Source: Enorma massiliensis phI (GTDB lineage Bacteria > Actinomycetota > Coriobacteriia > Coriobacteriales > Coriobacteriaceae). From it: a DNA stretch of 64,000 nt. The position numbers and the translations under genes are program-made. The notes beneath the pieces were generated by a model, which was not told the DNA's origin, searched no databases, and was given only the letters and a program-made list of their open reading frames with translations. This document shows positions 16,284-24,930 of the stretch, piece by piece (position 1 is the first letter of the stretch; the number at the start of each line of letters is the position of its first letter). Location: positions 632,986-696,985 of the forward strand of contig NZ_HE978574.1 in the NCBI RefSeq assembly GCF_000311845.1, given 5' to 3'.

Positions 16284-18074
16284 ATGTCGATTATCTCCAT
16301 CAAGGACCTCACGTTCACGTATCCCGGTGCCCATGATGCCACCCTCCGCCACCTTGACCTCGAGGTGGAGGAGGGTGACTTCCTTGCCATCATGGGTGCC
16401 AACGGCTGCGGCAAATCAACCCTTTGCAAAGCGATGAACGGGCTCATTCCCCAGTTCATCGCGGGCGATATGACCGGCTCGCTCGTGGTTTCCGGCCTTG
16501 AGGCGCGCGATACACCTATCGGCGAGTTGGCCCAGCACGTGGGCTATGTATATCAGGATTTCGAGAACCAGCTGGTGCGCCCGACGGTGCTCGACGAGGC
16601 ATCGTTCGCGAGCCTCAACTACGCTCAGCCCGATTACCTGGAGCGCGGGATGGCCGCGCTTGAGCTTTGCGGCCTTGCCGATAAGGCACAGGACTATGTG
16701 TGGGCGCTTTCGGGCGGGCAGAAGCACCTGCTCGCGCTTGCCGGAGCGCTCGCGCTGGAGCCCGAGGTCATCATCTTGGACGAGCCCATCGCCCAGCTGG
16801 ACCCGTATCATGCGCGCCAGACCTATGAGGTGTTGCGCGACCTCAACGAGCATCACGGCAAGACGATCATCGTGATCGAACATCATACCGACTTCATTGC
16901 CGACTACTGCAAGCATGCGGTGCTTATGGTGAACGGCGCGGTATCGTGGAAGCTCCCGGCACGCAAGGCGCTGCGTCAGCTAGATGATCTCGCGGCGAGC
17001 GATATCTATCCGCCGCAGATAGCCTCGGCCGCGCGCGAGCTCAAGAGCGCGGGCATCATGGATCGCTGCATCGAGCTGCCCACGACCGTAGACGAGGGCG
17101 TGCGTGCGTTTGCAGGGCTTGGGTTCACACCGCAGGCGCACTCCTCCCGCGGCGATGCGATGGCCGGGCGGCTTGCCCGCCCCTCGGACGCGCCCGGCGC
17201 AGAGCCCGCCCGCCCCTCGGAGGCGCCCGGCGCAGAGCTCGCCGTGGCCTTCCGCGACGTGCACGTGCAGTACCGAAGCGTCAAGGGCGCGCCACACACG
17301 GTATTCGACGGCCTCGACCTCGCTATACAGCCGGGGGAGAAGGTCGCGCTCGTGGGCTCCAACGGAGCGGGCAAGACCACGCTCATGAAGCTCATGTGCG
17401 GCCTCATCAAGCCCGCATCCGGCGAGGTGCGCCTCGGCGGCGTGGCCACGCGCGCGATGAGCCCGGAAGACATCTCCGGTGCGATCTCGCTCGTCTATCA
17501 GAATCCCGAGCAGATGTTCATCAAGGACACCGTGCGCGCCGATGTGGAGTTTGCCATGCGCGCACGCGGGGTGGAGGGCTGGCAGGAGCGCGCCCAGGAG
17601 CTCATCGACCGTTTCCGGTTGGGCGACCTCGCCGATCGTGATGGGCGCCTCATGTCGGGCGGCCAGATGCGCCGGGCATCGCTCGCCATTGGCATCGCGC
17701 TCAATCCGCCGATCCTCCTGCTCGATGAGCCCACGGCAAACCTCGACATCGCCACGCGGCGCGAAATTGTGCGTACCATCGCCGACCTGCGCGGCGTTAC
17801 GGACACCGTGGTCATCGCGACGCACGACATGCAGCTTGTGTGCCAGTTCGCCGACCGGGTGATCGTGCTCAATCAAGGCGAGGTTATCGGCGACGGCACG
17901 CCGGAGGAGATTTTCCACAACGAAGCCGTGGTCGAGGCGTCGGGCATCTGCCCGCCCGAGATCTATGCCATGGGCGCCGCGCTCGATGCGCGGGCAACCT
18001 GCTTCGATATCGAAGACTTCCTCATGTGCTTCGACGGCTACCGTGAGCTGGCGCTTGCTGCCATCAGCGAGTAA
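16284..18074 (+). CDS. ECF transporter fused double ATPase (A-A' subunits)
   Basis: Two complete ATPase domains are fused in 596 residues and would power the ECF transporter. Domain 1 has Walker A GANGCGKST (K44), signature LSGGQKHLLAL and Walker B VIILDEPIAQLD. Domain 2 has Walker A GSNGAGKTT (K364), signature MSGGQMRRASL and ILLLDEPTANLD. Both switch His residues are present (EHHTD and ATHD). The domains are joined by a linker with a duplicated 11-residue unit (ARPSDAPGAEP, ARPSEAPGAEL). It lies 18 bases after the S-component gene with its own AAGGGACCAGG site. Single-chain A-A' fusions are known in ECF systems. Confidence 0.92.
   Translation: MSIISIKDLTFTYPGAHDATLRHLDLEVEEGDFLAIMGANGCGKSTLCKAMNGLIPQFIAGDMTGSLVVSGLEARDTPIGELAQHVGYVYQDFENQLVRPTVLDEASFASLNYAQPDYLERGMAALELCGLADKAQDYVWALSGGQKHLLALAGALALEPEVIILDEPIAQLDPYHARQTYEVLRDLNEHHGKTIIVIEHHTDFIADYCKHAVLMVNGAVSWKLPARKALRQLDDLAASDIYPPQIASAARELKSAGIMDRCIELPTTVDEGVRAFAGLGFTPQAHSSRGDAMAGRLARPSDAPGAEPARPSEAPGAELAVAFRDVHVQYRSVKGAPHTVFDGLDLAIQPGEKVALVGSNGAGKTTLMKLMCGLIKPASGEVRLGGVATRAMSPEDISGAISLVYQNPEQMFIKDTVRADVEFAMRARGVEGWQERAQELIDRFRLGDLADRDGRLMSGGQMRRASLAIGIALNPPILLLDEPTANLDIATRREIVRTIADLRGVTDTVVIATHDMQLVCQFADRVIVLNQGEVIGDGTPEEIFHNEAVVEASGICPPEIYAMGAALDARATCFDIEDFLMCFDGYRELALAAISE
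17175..17240. repeat. 33-bp in-frame repeat in the ATPase linker
   Basis: Two copies of a 33-base unit (17175-17207 and 17208-17240), nearly identical, encode the duplicated Ala/Pro-rich linker between the two ATPase domains. Confidence 0.8.
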
Positions 18075-18134
18075 ATCTGGAGTGTCAAACAAGGGGCTGC
18101 CCCCCATGTGACATGGAAAGGAGATGCGGGCTCG

Positions 18135-18974
18135 ATGCTCGAAAAACTCTCAGAGAACGTCATGGATAAGGTGTCCATCGATTTCCTGCGCAACCAGGTG
18201 CTCAGGAACGCGTACGGCAACGATGACACGCCCATCGCCAAGCTCGACCCGCGCGTGCTCATCGTGTGGTATCTCTTCTTCGGCCTCGTGCCGTGGTTCC
18301 TCTCCGACGTGACCGTGCTGCTGGGGCTCTTCCTCTTCTGCGCTGTCACCACAAGGCTCGCTCGCGTCGCGCCGCTCGTGCTCTTCGTATTTGCGCTGGG
18401 TGTGTTCTCGCAGACGGGCTATCTGCTCATCGTGGCGCTTTTCTTCGGCGGCAGCGTCGAGACGCTCGTTCCCTTGCTCGTGCTCACCCTCAAGGTGACC
18501 ACCTGCTCGCTTGCGTCGATTACCGTGTTTTCGGGTCTCGATCCCGATCGCCTCTCGAATGGGCTTCTCTGGTTTGGCTGCCCGGAGCGCCTCTCGTTTT
18601 CCATCTCGTTTGCCTACCGGATTCTCCCCATCATGTTCGAGGAGCTGCAGAACATCCTGCTCTCTTTCCGCCTTCGCGGCCAGGCGCCGGCGCACGATAC
18701 GCTCATGGGCAAGCTGCGCTGGCTGGTTTACCAGGTGAAGACCATCGTGCAGTCGTTCTACCCGCTCATGCTCAACATGGCGAAGCGCTCGCGCACCACG
18801 GTGGAAGCGCTCGAGCTCAAGGGGTACCGGTACGCATCGTCCAATATGGACGTGCTCAAGATCAAGCTCTCTTCGCTTGCCATCGGCCGGAATGACCTTA
18901 TCTTCGCTGCCGTCTCGATTGTTTGGGCCGCGCTTTGCTTCGCGCTGCCCGTTCTCGCGGGCGTGCTTCTGTAG
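18135..18974 (+). CDS. ECF transporter T component (EcfT)
   Basis: This is the 279-residue transmembrane scaffold of the ECF transporter. It contains the coupling-helix motifs by which EcfT contacts the ATPases: SFRLRG near residue 180 and ALELKGYR near residue 230, matching the usual Ala-Arg-Gly type signatures. Several hydrophobic helices precede them. AAAGGAGATG lies 8 bases before ATG at 18135; an earlier in-frame ATG at 18108 lacks a ribosome-binding site. The gene follows the double ATPase by 60 bases and completes the S-A-T operon. Degenerate repeats of its own 3' end lie directly downstream (about 18953-19060). Confidence 0.9.
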   Translation: MLEKLSENVMDKVSIDFLRNQVLRNAYGNDDTPIAKLDPRVLIVWYLFFGLVPWFLSDVTVLLGLFLFCAVTTRLARVAPLVLFVFALGVFSQTGYLLIVALFFGGSVETLVPLLVLTLKVTTCSLASITVFSGLDPDRLSNGLLWFGCPERLSFSISFAYRILPIMFEELQNILLSFRLRGQAPAHDTLMGKLRWLVYQVKTIVQSFYPLMLNMAKRSRTTVEALELKGYRYASSNMDVLKIKLSSLAIGRNDLIFAAVSIVWAALCFALPVLAGVLL

Positions 18975-19120
18975 GCGCGCGTTGGGCCAGCACCGGTCGG
19001 GCGTGCTGCTGTGGGCGCGCGTCGCGCCTGCTCTCGCGGGTGTGCTCAGGTTGGTGCGCGGCATACCAGAGCGGGCGGGCGCGCCGGCCGCTCCAACGGT
19101 AATCAATAGAGGGGAAATCA

Positions 19121-19912
19121 ATGAACATCGATTTTCACACACATGGAAAATTAGCTAAATACCTGGCATTCTCGCCGGCGTACACCGATTGGCTCTTTGG
19201 CGAGGCGGCCTCGGCCGGACTCGATGCCATATGCCTCACCGAGCATTTCAACACGCTCGGATTCGACCAGGTGTATGCCGACATCGCGGCGCGCTTCCCC
19301 CGGGAGGGCGACGCCTTCAACGTGAACGGCCTTCTGGTCTTTCCGGGCATGGAGGTGGATGTTGCAGAGAGCGGCCATACGCTCGTGCTCGGCACGATGG
19401 AAGAGATCCTCGATTTCAATAGGGCGCTCGAGCCCCATAAGGCCAAGGGGTCCTTTCTTCCGCTCGCGGAACTTGCGGAAGAGGTTCGTCGGCGGGGGCT
19501 CTTCTTTGGCGCGGCGCATCCGTTCCGGGCGCCCGGTCGCATTCCCGAGCAGCCGCGCGAGGCGCTCGCGGCGTTCCAGTTTGTCGATCTGAACGGCAAG
19601 GACCTCGCGCAGGACTTCGAGGGAACGATTGCGAAGACCTACGCCTTCGCGCAAGAGCTCGGCGTGCCCGTGGTCTCGGGGAGCGACACGCACCAGGCAT
19701 TTCAGTATGGATGCGCCGTCACCGTCATGGGCGAGCGCGTAACGACCGTAGCCGGCCTGCGTGCGCAGGTGCTTTCGGGGAATTACCGCATTTCCTACGC
19801 GTCCGACCTTGCGTTCAAGGTCAAGACGGCGGGCATGCTCAAGCGTGCGCTCAAGGAGATTGACCGCTTGGGCGGCGATTACGTGCGGACGCTCATAGCG
19901 GGGGCAGAGTAG
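19121..19912 (+). CDS. PHP-domain metal-dependent phosphoesterase
   Basis: The 263-residue protein has the full set of PHP metal ligands: DFHTHGK (H6, H8), the TEHFN motif, GMEVDV, GHTLVLG, AAHPFR and GSDTH. PHP enzymes cleave phosphoesters with a trinuclear metal centre. Small stand-alone members include nucleoside 3',5'-bisphosphate phosphatases and histidinol phosphatases, and this one cannot be placed more finely. The RpiR-type regulator gene begins 7 bases after its stop, so the two are co-transcribed and probably functionally linked. Confidence 0.85.
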   Translation: MNIDFHTHGKLAKYLAFSPAYTDWLFGEAASAGLDAICLTEHFNTLGFDQVYADIAARFPREGDAFNVNGLLVFPGMEVDVAESGHTLVLGTMEEILDFNRALEPHKAKGSFLPLAELAEEVRRRGLFFGAAHPFRAPGRIPEQPREALAAFQFVDLNGKDLAQDFEGTIAKTYAFAQELGVPVVSGSDTHQAFQYGCAVTVMGERVTTVAGLRAQVLSGNYRISYASDLAFKVKTAGMLKRALKEIDRLGGDYVRTLIAGAE

Positions 19913-19919
19913 GGGAGCC

Positions 19920-20750
19920 ATGACCGATCCGTCGCTTTTTTCCACGGGCGTGGCCTACACGCCCGCCGAGGAGCTCATCATCAACCATATTGTCGAGAAG
20001 CCGCGCGAGTTCCTTCTGCAGTCGATTCAAGACGTGGCGGCGAGCCTCGGCATCTCCGAGGCCACGGTGTCGCGGTTCGCGCGCCATGCGGGGTTCGGCG
20101 ATTTCAAGACGCTGAAGAATGCTGTCGCGGCGCGTTCGCTGGGGCCCGCGGATAAAATGTCAGCGAGTATCGATGAGGGCGCGGGCGACGCGCAGGCGTT
20201 CCTGCGCCAGCAGCGCTCGAACATCGATCGCACCCTCGAAGGGCTCGATGAGGAATCGTTTGCCAAGGCGGTGCACGCGCTCGTGGCGGCCCGGCGCATC
20301 TTCTTGCACGGTAAGGGCGCCTCGGCCTGCGTGGCCGAGCTGCTGCGCTTTCGCCTCAACCGCTACGGGATGCTCGTGGAGCTGCTGCCTGCGGGCGGAA
20401 CGGAGCTCATGGAGGGCCTTGTGCACGCGGGGCAGAGCGACGTGCTCGTGACCTTCGGCTTCCAGCGCGTGTCGCCCGAGGGCCAGGCGCTTTTGGACCA
20501 TGGCGAGAAGGTTGGCTGCACGACGGTGCTCTTCACCGACCGCTATGTGCGCAGCGCGGGACCGAGGGCGACGATCGAGCTCTATACCTACCGCGGGGAG
20601 CCGCGTGCGTATCATTCGATGGCGAGCGCGGTGGCGTTGGTCGACGCGCTTGTGGTGGGCATTGCGGCGCAGCTAGACGGGCCGGCGCTCGAAACCCTCG
20701 ATCGGATTAAAGAGCTTAAGCGGGCGTATGGTCATCTGCTCGCGCGCTAG
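19920..20750 (+). CDS. RpiR/MurR-family transcriptional regulator
   Basis: The 276-residue regulator has an N-terminal RpiR helix-turn-helix (SIQDVAASLGISEATVSRFA, then RHAGFGDFKTLKNAV) and a C-terminal SIS sugar-phosphate isomerase domain (IFLHGKGASACVAELL, VTFGFQRVSPEGQALLDHGE). Such proteins sense phosphosugars. GGGGAGCC overlaps the gap after the PHP gene. The natural inference is that it controls, or responds to a substrate or product of, the PHP phosphoesterase. Confidence 0.9.
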   Translation: MTDPSLFSTGVAYTPAEELIINHIVEKPREFLLQSIQDVAASLGISEATVSRFARHAGFGDFKTLKNAVAARSLGPADKMSASIDEGAGDAQAFLRQQRSNIDRTLEGLDEESFAKAVHALVAARRIFLHGKGASACVAELLRFRLNRYGMLVELLPAGGTELMEGLVHAGQSDVLVTFGFQRVSPEGQALLDHGEKVGCTTVLFTDRYVRSAGPRATIELYTYRGEPRAYHSMASAVALVDALVVGIAAQLDGPALETLDRIKELKRAYGHLLAR

Positions 20751-20843
20751 GGGAGCGCTGAGGTGGCGATGCGTCGCCCCCAAGAGCTTCTAAGGGGCTT
20801 CGAGCTGGATTTCGCGCCTGGTTCCCTCCTCGCTGAGAAGCGT

Positions 20844-20976
20844 TTTCAACTTTTGGGCACGTAAACGGGGAGCGTCGGAGTAGACGCGGCGCGGTGTGCG
20901 GGGAACGCGCAGGTAGGGACGCTGGCACTTTTCCGTCATCTTCGCTTGATCCCCATGGGGTGCCCAAAAGTTGAAA
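20844..20976. repeat. Inverted-repeat element, second copy of the TTTCAACTTTTGGGCAC arms
   Basis: TTTCAACTTTTGGGCAC (20844-20860) and its exact complement GTGCCCAAAAGTTGAAA (20960-20976) bound a 99-base interior unlike that of the first copy at 1132-1275. The rest of the 20751-21642 gap has no convincing gene. Its last 130 bases are A/T-rich and should contain the feoAB promoter. Confidence 0.8.
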
Positions 20977-21515
20977 GGTCGGGCAAATGGCGCCTGTTCG
21001 GCCGTTCAACTCGTGCCGTTTCGCGTGGTGAACGTTGCGCCGTGGGGTCTCAGCGAGGGGCGCATGTCCGCATGCGATTACAGCCGGTTCGTTGCGTTGT
21101 GTCTTAATTCTGGGCATGTCCATTCGCTGCGACAGGATTGGGCGGCATACGGCAGATATGAATGCCTGCCGCTGGTCAGCCCATTTGTCTCGGATGTCGG
21201 TAGCGCGAGATTCCGGCGGGCAATGTGTCGCTGCCGCCATCCTGAACTGTCGAAGTAATTGGCATTCCCGTGTACTTGGGTAGTATGCGAACACAAGGGG
21301 GTGCTCATTCCAATTCATATTCCCAGCGTAGTTGAGAACCTCAGCGATGATTTTTGATTTGGAGAAAGTTCCCTCTGCTCAAATCGATTTGAGGTCGCTG
21401 TGGCCTGCTGTAATGCGGAGACCTTCGAAAGGGGCTCTGGAAATGCCTTGCCATGAAGTGACGAGAGGACTATGGCGCGTAGCGACATCCAACGGCCGCA
21501 TGAGGGGCAAACAGT

Positions 21516-21532
21516 GATAATACAATACTATC
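21516..21532. promoter_or_regulatory. Possible metalloregulator operator upstream of feoAB
   Basis: GATAATACAATACTATC is an imperfect 17-base palindrome (12 of 17 positions symmetric) in the A/T-rich region before feoAB. It resembles the GATAAT-type half-sites of Fur-like boxes, but the match is weak. Confidence 0.25.
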
Positions 21533-21642
21533 TGCACATATGTTCACATATAAATAATTAACGATATTGCGCTAGGTCGATGTATTGCGATTACAATTCA
21601 CCGTAGAAATCTTTGGACAGATTCATGCAGAGGAGATATTGC

Positions 21643-23937
21643 ATGAAGCTCGATGAGCTAGAAATCGGCAAGGACGCCATCATCGAATCGGTCGATTCCG
21701 GCGATGCCGTCCTGCGGCAGCACATCTTCGATATGGGGCTCACCCCCGGCACTGAAGTGACCATGATGAAGTACGCCCCCATGGGCGACCCGCTCGAAAT
21801 TCGCCTGCGCGGCTACGAGCTCACGCTGCGCCGAGCCGACGCCGCGCGCATCTCGCTCGCGAACGTGCACGACGCCCATGACTGTCCGCGCAAGAACCCG
21901 CAGGCGAGCACGGCGGCTCACCCGGCGTTCGGCGAGGAGCCCGCGCGCCCGCGCCGCGAGGGGGCGGCGCCCCTTCCCGAGACCGCGCCCCTGCGCTTTG
22001 CCCTCGCCGGTAACCAGAACTGCGGCAAAACGACGCTTTTCAACCAGCTCACCGGCTCCAACCAACATGTGGGCAACTTCCCAGGCGTGACGGTGGACCG
22101 CAAGGACGGCCAGATCAAGGGGCACGCAAACGCCACCATCACCGATCTGCCGGGCATCTACTCGCTTTCGCCCTACACGAGCGAGGAGGTCGTGAGCCGC
22201 CAGTTCATCTTGGAAGAGCAGCCGGACGCGATCATCGATATCGTGGACGCCACGAACATCGAACGGAACCTCTACCTTACCTTGCAGCTTATGGAGCTTG
22301 ATCGGCCCATGGTGCTCGCCCTCAACATGATGGACGAGCTTACCGAGAACGGCGGCACGGTGGACGTGAACGCGCTCGAGGCAGCGCTCGGCATACCGGT
22401 GGTGCCCATCTCGGCGGCGAAGAACGAGGGCACGGGCGAGCTCGCCGAGCACGCGCTGCACGTGGCGCGGTATCGCGAGCACCCTGGCCGGCTCGACTTC
22501 TGCGCGGCGGACGGTCCGGACGGCGGTGCGCTCCACCGCTGCATCCACGGCATCTGCCACCTGATCGACGACCACGCCCAAGCGGCGCGCATACCCGTAC
22601 GCTTCGCCGCGACCAAGCTGATTGAGGGAGACCGGCTGGTTACGCAGGCCCTCGCGCTCGAACAGAACGAGCTCGACGCCGTAGAGCACATCATCTGCCA
22701 GATGGAGGAGGAAGCCGGCACCGACCGCATGGCTGCCCTCGCCGACATGCGCTTCTCGTTCATCGAGGGGGTGTGCGACCAGAGCGTGGTAAAGCCCCAT
22801 GAGAGCCGCGAGCACCTGCGCTCTGTTGCCGCCGACCGTATCCTTACCGGCAAGTACACGGCCATACCCGTGTTCATCCTCATCATGGTGCTCGTGTTTT
22901 GGATCACCTTCGACGCGGTGGGGCAGCGCCTCTCCGATCTGCTCGAACTCGGCATCGAGGCATTCACCGGCGTGGTTGATCAAGCGCTCACGTCGTTCGG
23001 GCTCAACCCGGTCGTGCACTCGCTCGTGATCGACGGCATCTTCGCCGGCGTGGGCAGCGTGCTCTCGTTCCTGCCCATCATCGTGGTCCTGTTTCTGCTG
23101 CTATCCATCCTGGAGGACTCGGGCTACATGGCGCGCGTCGCCTTCGTGATGGATAAGATCCTGCGCAAGCTGGGCCTTTCCGGGCGGAGCTTCGTGCCCA
23201 TGCTCATCGGTTTCGGCTGCAGCGTGCCCGCCATCATGGCCACGCGCACCCTCCCTTCTGAGCACGACCGCAAGATGACGGTCATGCTCACGCCGTTCAT
23301 GAGCTGCTCAGCCAAGCTGCCGGTGTACGCCCTGTTCTCGGCGGCGTTCTTCCCCGACCATGCTCCGCTCGTTATGGTCTCGCTCTATATCATGGGCATG
23401 GTCGTGGGCGTGCTTGTGGCGCTCGTGCTCAAGGGGACGGCGTTCAAGGGCGACCCCGTTCCGTTTGTGATGGAGCTTCCCAACTACCGTCTGCCCTCGG
23501 CCAAGACGACGATCCGCCTGGCGTGGGATAAAGCCAAGGGCTTTGTGACCAAGGCGTTCACCATCATCTTCGCGGCGAGCGTGATCATCTGGTTCCTGCA
23601 AACGTTCGACCTTCGCTTCGATGTGGTGGCAGACCAGTCCCAGAGCATGCTTGCGGGGCTGGGCACGTTCATCGCGCCGCTGTTCGCGCCGCTTGGCTTT
23701 GGGAGCTGGATTGCGGCTGCTGCCATCGTTGCGGGTTTTGGGGCCAAGGAGAACGTCGCGGCGACGCTTACCGTGCTCATGGGCGGATCGGTCGCGGGCC
23801 TCGCTACGCTCTTCACGCCGCTGACGGCCTATGTGTTCCTGACATTCGTCCTGCTGTACACGCCCTGCGTGGCAGCGGTATCCGCAGTGCGAAACGAGCT
23901 TGGCACGCGCATGATGTGCGCCGTGGTCCTCATGTAG
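21643..23937 (+). CDS. feoB: Ferrous iron transporter, FeoA-FeoB fusion
   Basis: This 764-residue protein imports Fe(II). Residues 1-80 are a FeoA SH3-like domain (MKLDELEIGKDAIIESVD, DMGLTPGTEVTM, ELTLRRADAARI). A low-complexity linker joins it to FeoB. The GTPase has G1 GNQNCGKTT (K129), G2 GNFPGVTV, G3 DLPGIYSL and G4 LNMMDE. A helical GDI region follows, then the membrane part with LEDSGYMARVAFVMDKILRK, FVPMLIGFGCSVPAIMATRT and a C-terminal CFA-type core. FeoA and FeoB are usually separate genes, though fusions are known in some lineages. No FeoC follows. GAGGAGATATTGC precedes the chosen ATG. Confidence 0.95.
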   Translation: MKLDELEIGKDAIIESVDSGDAVLRQHIFDMGLTPGTEVTMMKYAPMGDPLEIRLRGYELTLRRADAARISLANVHDAHDCPRKNPQASTAAHPAFGEEPARPRREGAAPLPETAPLRFALAGNQNCGKTTLFNQLTGSNQHVGNFPGVTVDRKDGQIKGHANATITDLPGIYSLSPYTSEEVVSRQFILEEQPDAIIDIVDATNIERNLYLTLQLMELDRPMVLALNMMDELTENGGTVDVNALEAALGIPVVPISAAKNEGTGELAEHALHVARYREHPGRLDFCAADGPDGGALHRCIHGICHLIDDHAQAARIPVRFAATKLIEGDRLVTQALALEQNELDAVEHIICQMEEEAGTDRMAALADMRFSFIEGVCDQSVVKPHESREHLRSVAADRILTGKYTAIPVFILIMVLVFWITFDAVGQRLSDLLELGIEAFTGVVDQALTSFGLNPVVHSLVIDGIFAGVGSVLSFLPIIVVLFLLLSILEDSGYMARVAFVMDKILRKLGLSGRSFVPMLIGFGCSVPAIMATRTLPSEHDRKMTVMLTPFMSCSAKLPVYALFSAAFFPDHAPLVMVSLYIMGMVVGVLVALVLKGTAFKGDPVPFVMELPNYRLPSAKTTIRLAWDKAKGFVTKAFTIIFAASVIIWFLQTFDLRFDVVADQSQSMLAGLGTFIAPLFAPLGFGSWIAAAAIVAGFGAKENVAATLTVLMGGSVAGLATLFTPLTAYVFLTFVLLYTPCVAAVSAVRNELGTRMMCAVVLM

Positions 23938-24062
23938 TGCGGCGTGGCGTGGCTGGTGGCCTTGGCCGTGCGGCTGATTGGCTTGGCGCTGGGCTTAGCG
24001 TAGCGGCTGATTGGCGATTTTGGGAGCGGTCACGTAGTTTTTCTTCCGAAAGCCTGTATTTC

Positions 24063-24234
24063 TGGCAGTTATTTCAACTATGAACGATTCGCGGGGGCAT
24101 CGGCAGCTGTCGATGCCCCCGCGATGCCTATGCGTGTGTCAAAATCGCAGGATTTTATTGGCTGGCCGTCCCCGTGGCCCCGATGAGGCACGGCAAAGCC
24201 CGCGCCTCATCGTTCATAGTTGAAATAACTGCCA
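24063..24234. repeat. Inverted-repeat island with 26-base arms and two inner hairpins
   Basis: A perfect 26-base arm beginning TGGCAGTTATTTCAACTATG (24063-24088) pairs with 24209-24234. Inside are two further perfect stems: GCGGGGGCATCG/CGATGCCCCCGC (24091-24122) and GATGAGGC/GCCTCATC (24182-24211). The predicted fold is a long stem carrying two side hairpins. It sits between two converging genes (23938-24279), where no other feature is seen; it might end both transcripts but is far more elaborate than needed. Confidence 0.85.
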
Positions 24235-24279
24235 CAAAAAACGCGTTTCACGCAAAAAGTGCGGCAGCGGGACGCGGTG

Positions 24280-24816
24280 CTACGCGCCGGCCACCTGAAC
24301 CTGGCAGCTGCGCATGGTCGCAAGCGCGGCTTCGTGCGCCTCGGGCGTGACGCCGGCGCAGAGGCGCGCGTCTACACTTACGGGTACCTCGGGAAGGGCC
24401 GCCTTGATGAGCAACGCGTTCGAAACCACGCAGATATCGGTGCACACGCCGATAAGCTCGATGGACTCAATCGGCTCGGCTGCGTTGGCGTGCGTCAGGT
24501 AGTGGACGAGTTCCGTGGAGCCAAAGGTCGGCTTCTCAAACACGCGGGCATCGCGCTCGCGCTGGACGTCGGCGAGTTCGGGGATGAGCTGCCAGCCCTC
24601 GGAGCCCTTGATGCAATGGGGGACGGGGAGGTTTTTGCCTTCCTGCGTCTCGGGGTAATCTTCGCCGTGGGTGTCGAGCGTGAAGAGTACCTCGCCATCG
24701 AACGCGCGCGCAGCTTCGACGACCGCGGGGGCGATCCCCTGTGCCTCGGTGGTGCCGAGCGCGCCGGTCACGAAGTCGTTCTGCATATCGATGACGATGA
24801 GATATCTGCGAGCCAT
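24280..24816 (-). CDS. Isochorismatase-like cysteine hydrolase, nicotinamidase-related
   Basis: The 178-residue protein has the isochorismatase-like hydrolase fold with a likely catalytic triad Asp10 (LIVIDMQNDF), Lys95 (VFEKPTFGS) and Cys125 (GVCTDICVV). The pattern HGEDYPETQEGKNLPVPHC resembles nicotinamidase-related hydrolases, so deamidation of nicotinamide or a similar amide is plausible but unproven. AAGGAGG precedes the ATG. The gene faces feoAB and runs divergently from the glycosylase gene. Confidence 0.85.
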   Translation of the reverse strand: MARRYLIVIDMQNDFVTGALGTTEAQGIAPAVVEAARAFDGEVLFTLDTHGEDYPETQEGKNLPVPHCIKGSEGWQLIPELADVQRERDARVFEKPTFGSTELVHYLTHANAAEPIESIELIGVCTDICVVSNALLIKAALPEVPVSVDARLCAGVTPEAHEAALATMRSCQVQVAGA

Positions 24817-24930
24817 GGAGCCTCCTTGCATGGGGATGGTGTTTGCGTCATGGTAGCAGAAGAGGAGGGGCGCGCGGCGAGCTACCGATGCGCCGTAACC
24901 TGCCGGTTATGTGGTGAGAGGAGCTAGGCG

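Noticed and set aside
20751..21612. Small genes in the gap before feoAB
   Set aside because: Several short frames exist, but none has a good start signal, recognisable motif or consistent codon pattern.
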